Shown here: one piece after another, positions 7,228-15,042 of the stretch
How the letters are laid out: each line of letters starts with the position of its first letter
How positions within the stretch are numbered: position 1 is the stretch's first letter
IMG/VR virus record: IMGVR_UViG_3300048831_000066
Location: 1 to 42,311 of that record
Direction: 5' to 3' (one strand)
DNA length: 42,311 nucleotides
From: a virus
Position numbers and translations under genes: made by a program
Notes under the pieces: model-generated
The model's database searches: none
Seen by the model: only the letters and a program-made list of their open reading frames with translations
What the model was told of the DNA's origin: nothing

Positions 7228-9738
7228 TTATTTAGGGACGCGGAGATCAAGATGGTTGGGGCCTAGCTTGCCCTCGACCTCGAAGGCCATGTGATACGTC
7301 TTGCCGGTGATAGGCGAGGTCAGCTTCTTCGAGCAGCGCATCGAGCTCATGAGATCCTCGAGGGCCTGCTCGGCGTAGTCGACACTGACCTCGGCGCGAA
7401 GATCGTCATGAAGCTGCATAATTGGCCATACTCTCGTGTGGTAGTCACCTTTCTCTTCCAATAATTGCATCCATCTGATTGTAGCAGTGTCTACAATGTC
7501 TGCCGCGCCGCCCTGAACCGGGTGGTTCGTGGCCTCGGTATCAGGCACACCCCCCAGGGGCCAGCGCCTTCGCCGGCCAAGCCAGGGCGTTCGGAGCTCA
7601 AAGGTCCGGTTTGCGATTTCAGTGACGTAGGCAGAATACTCATTGACATTTTGGTATTTTGCTCTCTTACGGGCCTGCATGACCTGGACCTCTTTGAAAG
7701 TGATCCCAGGAACATCCTCGCGCACGTTCTCATACAAAGTCTGTGGTCCAGCTCGATAGATGTCACCGAAGGTCACAGGCTTGGAGTTCGTCCGCAAGAG
7801 CTTGCGTTGATCGGTGCTCGCTCTATGCCAGGTCTCACCGAAATAAACCTCAGCAAACATAGAGTGTACGTCAGTCCCATTGATGAAGGCCTCGATGAGA
7901 TCCTCTTGGCCGGCGAGCAGCACCGATATGCGAAGCTCGAGCGCTGCGTAGTCCGCTGAGATGATGCAGCGCCCTGGTGCTGGCACGAGCATACGTCGCA
8001 TGGACCTCGGCCAGTTCTGCACAGCGGGCTTTGTGCCGAAGCGTCCTGAAGGCGTCGCGGTCTTGTTCCAGCGCGTGTGAATGCGCCCGTCCGAGCCGAC
8101 CTCTTGACCCAAACCGTCGATGTAGGTCGAGAACAATTTCGTTTTGGTTCGATAGGCCTGCAAGAGCTCGACGAACGGATGATCTCTGAACTCAAAAAGG
8201 CTGGCAGCATCGGTCGAAAGCTGGCCACTTTTCGTGACCTTTTTGGGTACTAAATTGAACTGCTCAACGAGCACCTTCTGAAGTTGTGGGGGACTGTTCG
8301 GATTGAAGTCGCGACTCCCCACGAGAGACCATATATTCTCTTTCAGGCATGCGATGCTCTCGCTGAATTCCTTATGCAGCACAAGGCGCGCATCCTCGTC
8401 GACTCCGAGTCCGACCTTCTCCCAGTCCATAGCGTAGCGCGTGATAATCCGATCTGTCTCGTACACATTCAGAACGTTCTCACGACGCATCTCTTGCCGC
8501 AATTTGTCATGCAGAAGGATCGTGTTCGCGGTGTCCGCTCCGTTGTAGTAGAGCAGCGCGGGGATGTCCTCGTCGCTCACGTTGATGAACCGCTTATCGT
8601 AGTATTCCTTCCAGGGCTCGACCGGGAAAAATTGAGTCGCCACAGCTTGCAAGTCGTGAGGTGTTTTTGGGTAGATCGCGTGGTGCTCGAGGAACGTGTC
8701 TTCGATCTTCCCAGCAATCTGGATTTCCATCATTCGCTCGATGATCGGGACGTCGAAAGCCATGTTGTGGAACACCCACGTTCGCTCAGGATCTTGGAAG
8801 GCGATCTTGAGTGCATTCCAAGAGGCTTGCCAATCTTCCGTGGTGAAGTAAGAGCGCAACCCTGGGCATGGAATGGACACCGCGAGGGGCTTCTCTTCGC
8901 CTGTCTCGTCATCATAGATGAGACGCGCCAAACCTACTGTCGTGATCCCGCATTCGCGCACGTCCAGTCCATCTGTCTCGAGGTCCACGGCTACGGGTTC
9001 TGAAGGTAACTCAAGCACTCGTTGAACAGCTTCAAGGGTGAAGGCCTCGACCACGGGCTGGCGCAACGCAAGCTTCTCGTTGGCCAAGAGGTGCGCCTTC
9101 TCGACGTCGGCAACGAACAGATCCAACCACACTTGCTTCGCGGGTGAGCGCAGCATAGCCGCTGGATGGATAGTCGACACGACGAGCGTTCCCCACGTCT
9201 CTTCGGCGGTGGCCTCGGTCTGTGCTGGCGGCTCCACTATCTTTGGGTCAAAGTCAACAGGAAACTGTGCAGTCTCGGACGTCAAGACCTCGAGGGGATA
9301 CTTGATACTAAAGTCTTGCCAAGTAGTAGCTCCTCGGAACTTCTCAACGCCTTTGAGGCCCGTCGTCGACTGCAATGCAATACCACCCAAAGTCAAGATC
9401 GCCCGCGGCTTCACTTCGACAATGTTGGCCTCGAGCTCCCCCTGACAACACTCTCGAGCAACCTTCATTGCGGCATCCGATGGTTTAGTCCCGCCGCTGA
9501 AGTTGCATCGAATCGCATTCGTGATATGGGTCGCCTCAATTGACGTGTGCAGATGGTCTAAAACCGTCTTCAAGATGTGTCCCGAGGCCCCCACAAAGGG
9601 AACTCCCCGCTTGACCTCTTCGCGGCCCGGGCTCTCCCCGATGACCAGCAAGTTGTTCCACGCGACGAGGGGGTGCTTGTCCATGACTTCCAATCCATTC
9701 TCGAAGAATGGGCATGTAGTCTGATTACATGGTTTCAT
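7228..9738 (-). CDS. Uracil-DNA glycosylase / family A DNA polymerase fusion
   Basis: An 836-aa fused replication enzyme. Residues 1-225 are a family 4-type uracil-DNA glycosylase: GESPG (35-38 region), GVPFVG (45-50), ITNAIRC (72-78) and the active-site HP (191-192), with Cys4, Cys9, Cys78 and Cys97 or 98 as probable 4Fe-4S ligands. Residues 245-430 are a DEDDy 3'-5' exonuclease: DLE (252-254), HNMAFD (324-329) and YNGAD (398-402). Residues 430-836 are a Pol I-type polymerase: motif A ADYAALELR (595-603), motif B around 646-661 with Lys653 and TFGDIY, and motif C LHDD (776-779) where most Pol I enzymes have HDE. No 5' nuclease is present. A GGGAG site sits 7 bases before the ATG and lies in a region that can pair with the upstream structured RNA. 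Confidence 0.93.
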   Translation of the reverse strand: MKPCNQTTCPFFENGLEVMDKHPLVAWNNLLVIGESPGREEVKRGVPFVGASGHILKTVLDHLHTSIEATHITNAIRCNFSGGTKPSDAAMKVARECCQGELEANIVEVKPRAILTLGGIALQSTTGLKGVEKFRGATTWQDFSIKYPLEVLTSETAQFPVDFDPKIVEPPAQTEATAEETWGTLVVSTIHPAAMLRSPAKQVWLDLFVADVEKAHLLANEKLALRQPVVEAFTLEAVQRVLELPSEPVAVDLETDGLDVRECGITTVGLARLIYDDETGEEKPLAVSIPCPGLRSYFTTEDWQASWNALKIAFQDPERTWVFHNMAFDVPIIERMMEIQIAGKIEDTFLEHHAIYPKTPHDLQAVATQFFPVEPWKEYYDKRFINVSDEDIPALLYYNGADTANTILLHDKLRQEMRRENVLNVYETDRIITRYAMDWEKVGLGVDEDARLVLHKEFSESIACLKENIWSLVGSRDFNPNSPPQLQKVLVEQFNLVPKKVTKSGQLSTDAASLFEFRDHPFVELLQAYRTKTKLFSTYIDGLGQEVGSDGRIHTRWNKTATPSGRFGTKPAVQNWPRSMRRMLVPAPGRCIISADYAALELRISVLLAGQEDLIEAFINGTDVHSMFAEVYFGETWHRASTDQRKLLRTNSKPVTFGDIYRAGPQTLYENVREDVPGITFKEVQVMQARKRAKYQNVNEYSAYVTEIANRTFELRTPWLGRRRRWPLGGVPDTEATNHPVQGGAADIVDTATIRWMQLLEEKGDYHTRVWPIMQLHDDLRAEVSVDYAEQALEDLMSSMRCSKKLTSPITGKTYHMAFEVEGKLGPNHLDLRVPK

Positions 9739-9741
9739 TGT

Positions 9742-9754
9742 TCTTCTCCCTTGG
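9742..9754 (-). promoter_or_regulatory. Polymerase ribosome-binding site, pairable with upstream RNA
   Basis: The Shine-Dalgarno region of the UDG-polymerase gene (minus strand CCAAGGGAGAAGA) is complementary over 12 base pairs, with one bulged G, to positions 9829-9840, the pyrimidine-rich internal loop of the tRNA-like domain just upstream. Pairing would bury the ribosome site. This suggests translational control of the polymerase, but AG-rich ribosome sites find CT-rich partners easily, so it is a hypothesis. Confidence 0.4.
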
Positions 9755-9787
9755 GGGGCGAGTGACTAGAAATTGTCTAAAACTGGG

Positions 9788-9880
9788 TGGCACGAGCAGG
9801 ATTCGAACCTTCCACGACGGCACTACAGCCAAGGAGAAGAGAGACAACCGGCTTGTCCCGTCGCATCACCAGATCGTGCC
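9788..9880 (-). ncRNA. tRNA/tmRNA-like domain
   Basis: Read on the minus strand, this 93-base stretch has a perfect 7-bp acceptor-type stem (9874-9880 with 9789-9795), an A discriminator at 9788, and a canonical T-arm with loop TTCGAAT and a 5-bp stem with one A-G mismatch. It does not fold into a normal cloverleaf: there is no proper D-stem or 7-base anticodon loop. After the 5' acceptor strand comes TCTGG and, five bases later, CGACGGGA, closely resembling the conserved D-domain of tmRNA (TTCTGG...TCGACGGGA as I recall it for E. coli ssrA). The interior contains a 7-bp hairpin (9841-9847 with 9853-9859). No tag reading frame or encoded CCA is seen, and the Ala-identity G3-U70 pair is absent. 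Confidence 0.55.
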
Positions 9881-9884
9881 AGAA

Positions 9885-9977
9885 GGAGCCTTGAACCGTT
9901 GCAGGTTAGTTGGGCAACTGGCGCATCTTGTGGAAGAGATACAGCCTGCAACGACAAGGGCTCCATAAAGCGCCAGT
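9885..9977 (-). ncRNA. Extended H-type pseudoknot in the polymerase leader
   Basis: Two long perfect or near-perfect complementary pairs are interleaved. Helix 1 joins 9897-9905 to 9945-9953 (9 bp) and continues through 9885-9893 to 9955-9964 (9 bp with one bulge). Helix 2 joins 9917-9924, inside the loop of helix 1, to 9970-9977 outside it (8 bp). This is a pseudoknot of 26 bp that would not be expected by chance in about 90 bases. On the minus strand it ends four bases before the tRNA-like domain, so both probably belong to one RNA. The pairing is strand-symmetric; I assign minus because the tRNA-like domain and the operon read that way. Confidence 0.65.
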
Positions 9978-10016
9978 GGCCAATTTAATGTCCAGCGAAC
10001 TGGCAACCTGGACAAC

Positions 10017-10079
10017 GGAAGGATTAAGGGCACGGTCCTTCCATGGCTCAAGCAAGGCGTGACTCTAAGCTTGAGCCAT
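10017..10079 (-). ncRNA. Two abutting hairpins at the 5' side of the structured leader
   Basis: An 11-bp perfect stem (10043-10053 with 10069-10079, 15-base loop) lies against a 7-bp perfect stem (10017-10023 with 10036-10042). A third helix of 6 bp (9990-9995 with 10008-10013) lies between these and the pseudoknot. The first begins 8 bases after the stop of the ssDNA-binding-like gene, so it could act as a terminator or as a processing signal, but no U-run follows it on the minus strand. Together with the pseudoknot and tRNA-like domain, nearly the whole 349-base gap between genes is base-paired. Confidence 0.55.
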
Positions 10080-10087
10080 TCTCGCCG

Positions 10088-10648
10088 CTAACGCCCTCGC
10101 CGCATAACTGTGGGCGCTGGAGCCGGTCTTGGTTGTGGAGCCGTCGTGGGCTGTGCCACGGCAGGCGCCGCCGCTACAGGAGCCGCTACGGCTGCTACCG
10201 GGGGCTCTTCCGCAGGAGCGTGCGAAATGGGAATGATGTTCGAAAGGCTTACCTTCGGATTGCCATCCGCACCAGTCTTGATCTTCACGTCCGCTGAGAA
10301 GGTCGTGTCGATGAGATTTTGCGTGTCCGCGTCCTCGCCGGCCTCGAGCAGATCATACCGACCCCATGCCTTGAGATAGCCGACCGTCTGCTCGATAGGC
10401 CTGCCCCACTTGCCAAGCTTGTCGCTCAGGCCGAGGTACTGACTGTGAACCTTGGTCCCTGGGTCATCGCCGCTGATTTGGACGCACTTCGCAGTGACGT
10501 AGCGCTCGCCGGCATGCTCCCCTTGAGAGTTTACGCCCTCGGTGATACCGGTAATCTGGAATTCCTGCCGGCCTGGGTCTGGTGGAATCCAGCCAGCTCC
10601 CGGAACCTTACCCTCAAACTCGTCCATCTTGATACCAAAAACGCCCAT
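10088..10648 (-). CDS. Putative single-stranded DNA-binding protein
   Basis: A 186-aa protein with a beta-rich N-terminal domain (about residues 1-130, strands such as EFQITGITEGV and ERYVTAKCVQIS) and a low-complexity Ala/Pro tail (135-180) ending in basic residues. The plan resembles phage ssDNA-binding or DUF669-type proteins found near Sak4 and exonuclease genes, which is the context here. Family membership is inferred from architecture and neighbours, not from a diagnostic motif. AAGGAG lies 9 bases upstream of the ATG. Confidence 0.45.
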   Translation of the reverse strand: MGVFGIKMDEFEGKVPGAGWIPPDPGRQEFQITGITEGVNSQGEHAGERYVTAKCVQISGDDPGTKVHSQYLGLSDKLGKWGRPIEQTVGYLKAWGRYDLLEAGEDADTQNLIDTTFSADVKIKTGADGNPKVSLSNIIPISHAPAEEPPVAAVAAPVAAAPAVAQPTTAPQPRPAPAPTVMRRGR

Positions 10649-10734
10649 TGTGTGTCTCTCCTTGTCAGTGATTGGTTTAGGTTTGATCCTTCTGGCATAC
10701 CCAGTATCAGGGTGTCAACCAAAAAATACACCCG

Positions 10735-11337
10735 TTAGGATTTTCGAAGACTGTTCAGAATACTAAAAGTTATCCTTGCTGTAGCGCGAGCATCCTCTAA
10801 GGCATCATGAGCATGTAACAGTTCAATTTTCATATTTTTTGCCGTTGTTTCCAGCTTGTAATCTAATGGCTCTATGTTACGTATTGCAAAGTATAACATT
10901 GCAAATTGCATCGCGTCCCATACACGCATGTCCATTGGCAAGAAAATATTATAAAACCTGCAAACGTTCAGAATGAACGGATGATCGAACTTAGCCGCGT
11001 TGTAGCCACAACCTTGCGCGACGTAGTAACCTTTACCACTCTTGGCTATGCGCTTCTGATCGGTGAACCGTCCAACCCAACCAGCAAACCTATTCAGGGC
11101 TAAGCCTCTGTTAACGCCTTCCAAGCCCCATATTTCTGGGTCATAACAATTAGTAAATCCAGACTCTTTCATGCTATTTAGAGAAGCTACTCCCTTTTCA
11201 GTAGGTAAAAGCTTCACCTCGAAGGAAGAAATCTCCCTTCCTGTCAAACTATCCATACAAATAGCACCTATTTGTATGATTTCATCTTTGGAAATGTCTA
11301 CACCCGTCGTTTCAAGGTCAAAAATTACTACGTTCAT
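10735..11337 (-). CDS. DnaQ-like 3'-5' exonuclease (DEDDh)
   Basis: A 200-aa exonuclease of the DnaQ/epsilon type. ExoI is IFDLETTG with Asp7 and Glu9; ExoII is the YNAAKFDHPF region with Asp118; ExoIII gives His177 and Asp182 in HDALEDA, defining the DEDDh class. It would digest single strands 3' to 5' in proofreading, repair or recombination. AT-rich codon use, like the deaminase next to it, differs from the GC-rich genes on both sides. The polymerase already has its own exonuclease domain, so this is a second one. Confidence 0.88.
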   Translation of the reverse strand: MNVVIFDLETTGVDISKDEIIQIGAICMDSLTGREISSFEVKLLPTEKGVASLNSMKESGFTNCYDPEIWGLEGVNRGLALNRFAGWVGRFTDQKRIAKSGKGYYVAQGCGYNAAKFDHPFILNVCRFYNIFLPMDMRVWDAMQFAMLYFAIRNIEPLDYKLETTAKNMKIELLHAHDALEDARATARITFSILNSLRKS

Positions 11338-11345
11338 TTCTACAC

Positions 11346-11762
11346 CTAGTCTATCAGTTGTGCTGTTTTTATTCCGACCTGATTTAACATTTCAATAGAA
11401 TCTACCATCCTATATAAATCTTTATAGAACAGTTTCTTAACACCACCCATATTTATAATTCTTTTTGCGCACATAACACACTGATTCACAGTTACAAACA
11501 CAGCCTTTGGAATATCTCTATGACAAGTACAGTTTATTATTGCATTCTCTTCAGAATGCAAACATCCACAATTTCCTGCCTCATGTCTGTCACAATCATG
11601 CTGCATACCGGAAGCGTTACCATTGTAACCTATAGCATACACATAGCGATAATCTAATGATGTTATAACAGTTCCTACTTGCAGACGCTGGCAAGTAGAC
11701 CGTTGTGATAATGAAATAGCTAAATCCATATAAATCTTTTCAAATGAAGGTCTTATACGCAT
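11346..11762 (-). CDS. dCMP deaminase (cytidine deaminase-fold)
   Basis: A 138-aa zinc deaminase. His69 and Glu71 lie in CLHSEENAI (the HAE-type motif with Ser in place of Ala) and Cys95/Cys98 in QCVMCAKRI complete the zinc site. Extra Cys and His around residues 55-67 match the second structural zinc seen in phage dCMP deaminases. It converts dCMP to dUMP for thymidylate synthesis. Its ATG overlaps the Sak4-like gene stop in TAATG. The Pro that normally precedes the first Cys of the PCxxC motif is Gln here. Its dUMP product also links it loosely to the uracil glycosylase domain of the polymerase. Confidence 0.85.
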   Translation of the reverse strand: MRIRPSFEKIYMDLAISLSQRSTCQRLQVGTVITSLDYRYVYAIGYNGNASGMQHDCDRHEAGNCGCLHSEENAIINCTCHRDIPKAVFVTVNQCVMCAKRIINMGGVKKLFYKDLYRMVDSIEMLNQVGIKTAQLID

Positions 11763-12484
11763 TACCTACCCTCAATTTTGGCGCATGATTCGAGGCCCAG
11801 TATTTCCGCAAAGTCATCGTAATGGGGCGAAGGCCCTATGCGAGCGAATCCGGCGTTGTTTGCGTGGGCTCGAGCGAGGCGCATACGAGCTGGCCACGTG
11901 CCAAATTTGCGGCCGTGAACGTACCACTCGAGGCCCTTGCTGCCCATGTCCTTGACGTCACTATACAATAACAGGTCTGCATTCCCTGGAAAGAAATTCT
12001 TGGAGTCGCCCTTAAGCGTGAAGGTGCGCTCCTTGTCTGAATGGCAAATCCAGATCGAATGAATAGGCCATTTTTTGATGGTTGTCATGAGATGCACAAA
12101 GAAGCTCGTAAACTTGCCCCAGTGTTCCCACTCGAGCTTGTTGACTTTGAATTCCTTCTTTATCTCATCCTCGAATAGAAGCTGTGTCGTCGTGAGATTG
12201 TCCAGCACGATCGTCTTGCAAGCTACCTCGCCACTCTCAATGGCTTTGCCGAGGGCTTCGAGCTGGACCTTCAAGTCGTCCATGCTTCTGAAGAAGACCA
12301 CTGGAAGATTGAACTCGGCCAAGGTGCGCATCTCTCCCCGGGCGATGGTAGGCACCAGGAACACTGGGTGCGGCCAAGTTCCGGCGAAGTGCGTCTTGCC
12401 GGCGCCGTTCTCACCGTACAGCAGAACGTTGTACGTTGCATCGGACAGCAGATCCGACGTGCTGGACAATCGCAAATTACCCAT
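11762..12484 (-). CDS. Sak4-like RecA-fold ATPase
   Basis: A 240-aa P-loop ATPase: Walker A GENGAGKT (24-31), Walker B TIVLDNL with Asp95, and a short RecA core. Size and motif layout match phage Sak4-type recombinases (AAA_24 family), which work with a single-strand binding protein in annealing-type recombination. It lies in a run with a Cas4/RecB-like nuclease and a putative ssDNA-binding protein, the usual Sak4 setting. Start and stop are joined to the neighbours by TAATG overlaps on both sides. Confidence 0.8.
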   Translation of the reverse strand: MGNLRLSSTSDLLSDATYNVLLYGENGAGKTHFAGTWPHPVFLVPTIARGEMRTLAEFNLPVVFFRSMDDLKVQLEALGKAIESGEVACKTIVLDNLTTTQLLFEDEIKKEFKVNKLEWEHWGKFTSFFVHLMTTIKKWPIHSIWICHSDKERTFTLKGDSKNFFPGNADLLLYSDVKDMGSKGLEWYVHGRKFGTWPARMRLARAHANNAGFARIGPSPHYDDFAEILGLESCAKIEGR

Positions 12485-13380
12485 TAGAACTCACTCCGAT
12501 CCTTCTTCCGCAAGCCGTCCATCGAGTCTCTCAAGCACATGCCCATGTACTCACACGTCCGGTTCCACATGACGCAATTGTGCATGCGCTGGGGCCATTT
12601 CCCGAAATGGGAGCACTCTTCCAGTTCCCAGGAAATTTTCTTCATGGATTTTTCCCAGGCTTTGAGCATCTCATCGGGAATCACTACCTCTTCTTGATAA
12701 ATCATGACCTCGCGTTCATGCTTTACGATCTGGTCAACCATGAAGGAACGCAAGTCACCTAGATCACACTTTTTCCAGAGCCAAACCTGCCCCAGAAATT
12801 GGGGGTTCAACTTGTAGCTGTCGAGCAGTACGGTAGACCTTCTCGCCGCGGTCTTGTGCTCGCAAATTGTCGCCTGACCCTTTACTTGAATGACCGCATC
12901 GAGACGCGCCGAGTAGTGGAAGGGCTTCTTCACTTCGAGGGCGAGCTCGACGTGCAAAATGTCTGACTCCGTTATCTTGAGCACGCCCCCTGGACCCCAG
13001 AAGCGCGCCCATGCCGATAGCAGTCGACGCGCCTCGTTGGCAGTCACAGGCGCCACGGTAGAAGCCAGGTCGATGACATACCAAAGCGAAGCCCAGAAGG
13101 CTTCATCGCCATCCTGCCACGCAAGCAGAGCTTGGGCAATGGCTTCGTGCACCAGTCCGCCGAGCTCAAGCGCAGGGGAGAGCTCGACCGTGGTCAATCG
13201 CTTCACGAACTGGTAGAAATACCGCTTCGGGCAGCGAACGAACTCGGCCCACTTGGAGTTTCCCATGGGCGAAGGCCCACCGGCCAAATCTTCTTTTCGA
13301 AAAGCAGTTTGCCAGCTCGGCTCTTGCGCGAGCAGTCCGCCCTTGACGTCCACGTTTGAAAAGTCGACTCCAAATTTCAT
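12484..13380 (-). CDS. PD-(D/E)XK exonuclease with Fe-S cluster (Cas4/RecB-like)
   Basis: A 298-aa nuclease of the RecB/Cas4 group. Catalytic elements are His78 in GGLVHEA, Asp161 in SARLDAVI, and Glu174 and Lys176 in ICEHKT, followed by a QVWLW helix (198-202). Four cysteines (Cys50 in RCPKRY, and Cys269, Cys276 and Cys282 near the C-terminus) have the one-plus-three layout of the 4Fe-4S cluster in AddB, Cas4 and related enzymes. It probably resects DNA ends for the adjacent Sak4-like recombinase. There is no Cas1/Cas2 or CRISPR array nearby, so a CRISPR role is not supported. Confidence 0.85.
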   Translation of the reverse strand: MKFGVDFSNVDVKGGLLAQEPSWQTAFRKEDLAGGPSPMGNSKWAEFVRCPKRYFYQFVKRLTTVELSPALELGGLVHEAIAQALLAWQDGDEAFWASLWYVIDLASTVAPVTANEARRLLSAWARFWGPGGVLKITESDILHVELALEVKKPFHYSARLDAVIQVKGQATICEHKTAARRSTVLLDSYKLNPQFLGQVWLWKKCDLGDLRSFMVDQIVKHEREVMIYQEEVVIPDEMLKAWEKSMKKISWELEECSHFGKWPQRMHNCVMWNRTCEYMGMCLRDSMDGLRKKDRSEF

Positions 13381-13381
13381 G

Positions 13382-13765
13382 CTATGCTCTTGGTCCGTTT
13401 CCTGCCGGAACGCTTACTATTAGTGGCTTGTCTTTCTTCTTCTCATGCACATCTATCCACGCGGCCTCAATGCCCATGCGAAGAGTCGTGGCCACGAGGT
13501 CACTGATTGCCTGCAATTGGACCTGAAGCTCTTCTCGCGTTTGAACGGTTTGCACAACGGCCGCAGCGGCAAAGCGCGCCGAGGCGTAGCCCAACGCAAC
13601 CAAACCATGCAACGTGGGCATCTCGCCGCCGAAGGCCTTAATCAGTTCGTTTACTGTATTCATAGAAAACTGATTTAGCCCTATGGCCGAAGGAACACCA
13701 TTCTCGGGTGTTTTTTCCATTAGGGCTCGGGTAGCTTCAGCTACTACTTGTTTTGTGCTCTTCAC
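13382..13765 (-). CDS. Hypothetical helical protein
   Basis: A 127-aa protein, mostly alpha-helical by composition, with an Ala/Val/Gln-rich middle that could form a coiled coil. Not recognised. I use the GTG at 13765, which forms a GTGA overlap with the upstream stop and has GGAAAGGA at proper distance, instead of a longer frame reaching 13825 inside the neighbour. Confidence 0.55.
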   Translation of the reverse strand: MKSTKQVVAEATRALMEKTPENGVPSAIGLNQFSMNTVNELIKAFGGEMPTLHGLVALGYASARFAAAAVVQTVQTREELQVQLQAISDLVATTLRMGIEAAWIDVHEKKKDKPLIVSVPAGNGPRA

Positions 13766-14136
13766 TGCATTTCCTTTCCGCTTCCCAGTGCGATGTAGAT
13801 AAACCGGCCGATTTTCCTTCGACACTCTTTACAACAATCTGACAAATCAGCTAGTGACCGTCCAATGTTTACCGTGGTCGATCCATACCATCGGGCGAAA
13901 GCGATGCACTCCGCTGCGCTCAGGGGGCTATTGAGCTTTCCGCCTCTTGCCATGATCTCGTCTTCGAGTTCCTTGTGCCGTGCGTAAATACTTGAAATGT
14001 CTAATACCTGCCGTAACAAATAGCTTCTAACGTCTCTCCCCTTTCGGAGATTTGCGACGAGTCGATGGACTTCGCAATGCTCTCGACACAAATGTTTAAA
14101 GCACATGATTCGAGGATCGACCATCCACATACGCAT
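13762..14136 (-). CDS. T4 endonuclease V-like DNA glycosylase (DenV-like)
   Basis: A 124-aa protein whose first 75 residues resemble the endonuclease V fold: MRMWMVDPRIMCFKHL, then E-H-C-E-V-H, an LRKG turn, and a SSIYARHKELEDEIMARG helix. In T4 DenV the comparable order is QHL-xAEYRE-xxR...RK...LRKRQIELIAE-x-LKRG. This WMVDP type is, as I recall, common among phage proteins annotated as pyrimidine-dimer glycosylases. Such enzymes cut UV-damaged DNA. Identification is from pattern memory; the C-terminal half, with a Cys-Cys-x-x-Cys motif, does not obviously match. Confidence 0.5.
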   Translation of the reverse strand: MRMWMVDPRIMCFKHLCREHCEVHRLVANLRKGRDVRSYLLRQVLDISSIYARHKELEDEIMARGGKLNSPLSAAECIAFARWYGSTTVNIGRSLADLSDCCKECRRKIGRFIYIALGSGKEMQ

Positions 14137-14421
14137 TTAGGCATCCTCTTTTCCTTCGACTAGAGGCGTTCCAGGTGCTTTACCGGTCAATGCAACAAAT
14201 CTTACATACTTGTCAAGCTCTGCTTGCTTCGCGTTGAATGCAACCGCAATAAAGCCCATATTGAATACTACAGCGGTTAAGAAAGATACTACTGGCCAAC
14301 CAAACGTGCCGAGGCTGTATACGGTATAGAAAGCAAGACCACCTAAGATAGCTTCCATTATCAGAAAAGCTAGGAATTTCTTGCTCTTATGCCAAACCTT
14401 CTCGATCACATTTTGGGCCAT
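14137..14421 (-). CDS. Small two-span membrane protein
   Basis: A 94-aa protein with two hydrophobic segments (about residues 15-35 and 40-62) flanked by charged ends. Not recognised. It ends directly before the DenV-like start and lies between replication genes; a holin-like or membrane-remodelling role is possible but unsupported. Confidence 0.5.
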   Translation of the reverse strand: MAQNVIEKVWHKSKKFLAFLIMEAILGGLAFYTVYSLGTFGWPVVSFLTAVVFNMGFIAVAFNAKQAELDKYVRFVALTGKAPGTPLVEGKEDA

Positions 14422-14430
14422 AGGTCTCTC

Positions 14431-15042
14431 CTATTTCACTCTTAGGTGTACTCTGTCTCCGACCAGTCGAGCAAACTGTATATCGGAATCTCCAGCCTTC
14501 AAGGCAGCTAAGAGATCCTTTTTGTTCACTGAAACATCAATACGTAAGAAACGTGGTAAGTTTTTAAGGTCTAGCATTACATGCTCCTTCTCGGGATCTG
14601 TCACACCCACAACAATGTAAGACCCTTCTTGCAAGTAATGCTCAATGAACTTTTCCTCATTTTCCACAACGGCGCTTGGCGGATTCTGCTGAACTGAAGC
14701 CATGAAGTTCAACGTCTTAAGCTTGTCCACTTTGGCTGTGGTCATTGCCCATAGGACGTAGTCTTCTAAGCGAGCTGCTTGATTTTTCAGCACCTTCGCC
14801 CGGTCCGCAAAGGTCTTCGCTCGTTCGGCCCAGACCCCTGCCTGCGCCTCGGCTTCTCGAGCGACCCAGAGACATCGGTCGACCTTGTCTGTGAGCTGGT
14901 CTTCGCACGCGGTGAGCTCTTCTTCGAGCTCGGGTGTGACCTCGCCTTCGAGGTCATCAATCGAGTGAATCACCTTCCGAAACTGTTCGATGATTTCAGA
15001 AAGTGTTTGCTTGCGAGGTTCTAATTTTTGTGCTTCTTCCAT
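14431..15042 (-). CDS. Gp157-like protein
   Basis: A 203-aa protein fitting the siphovirus Gp157 family in plan: a Glu-rich N-terminal coiled coil (about 10-105), then a short beta domain around KTLNFMASVQQNPP and SYIVVGVTDPEKEH. Gp157-family proteins are often encoded beside phage recombination genes; their function is not firmly known. The ATG overlaps the preceding stop as TAATG. Confidence 0.6.
   Translation of the reverse strand: MEEAQKLEPRKQTLSEIIEQFRKVIHSIDDLEGEVTPELEEELTACEDQLTDKVDRCLWVAREAEAQAGVWAERAKTFADRAKVLKNQAARLEDYVLWAMTTAKVDKLKTLNFMASVQQNPPSAVVENEEKFIEHYLQEGSYIVVGVTDPEKEHVMLDLKNLPRFLRIDVSVNKKDLLAALKAGDSDIQFARLVGDRVHLRVK

Noticed and set aside
9789-9880. A conventional tRNA gene (CTGTA resembling a Tyr anticodon loop)
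   Set aside because: Acceptor stem and T-arm are good, but no D-stem or 7-base anticodon loop with a closed stem can be formed; kept as a tRNA/tmRNA-like domain instead.
10690-10734. Leftward promoter before the ssDNA-binding-like gene
   Set aside because: TTGACA is present on the minus strand but no acceptable -10 lies 16-18 bases downstream.
12484-13380. CRISPR-associated Cas4
   Set aside because: Fold and Fe-S cysteines fit, but there are no cas genes or repeat-spacer arrays in the window; phage recombination context explains it.
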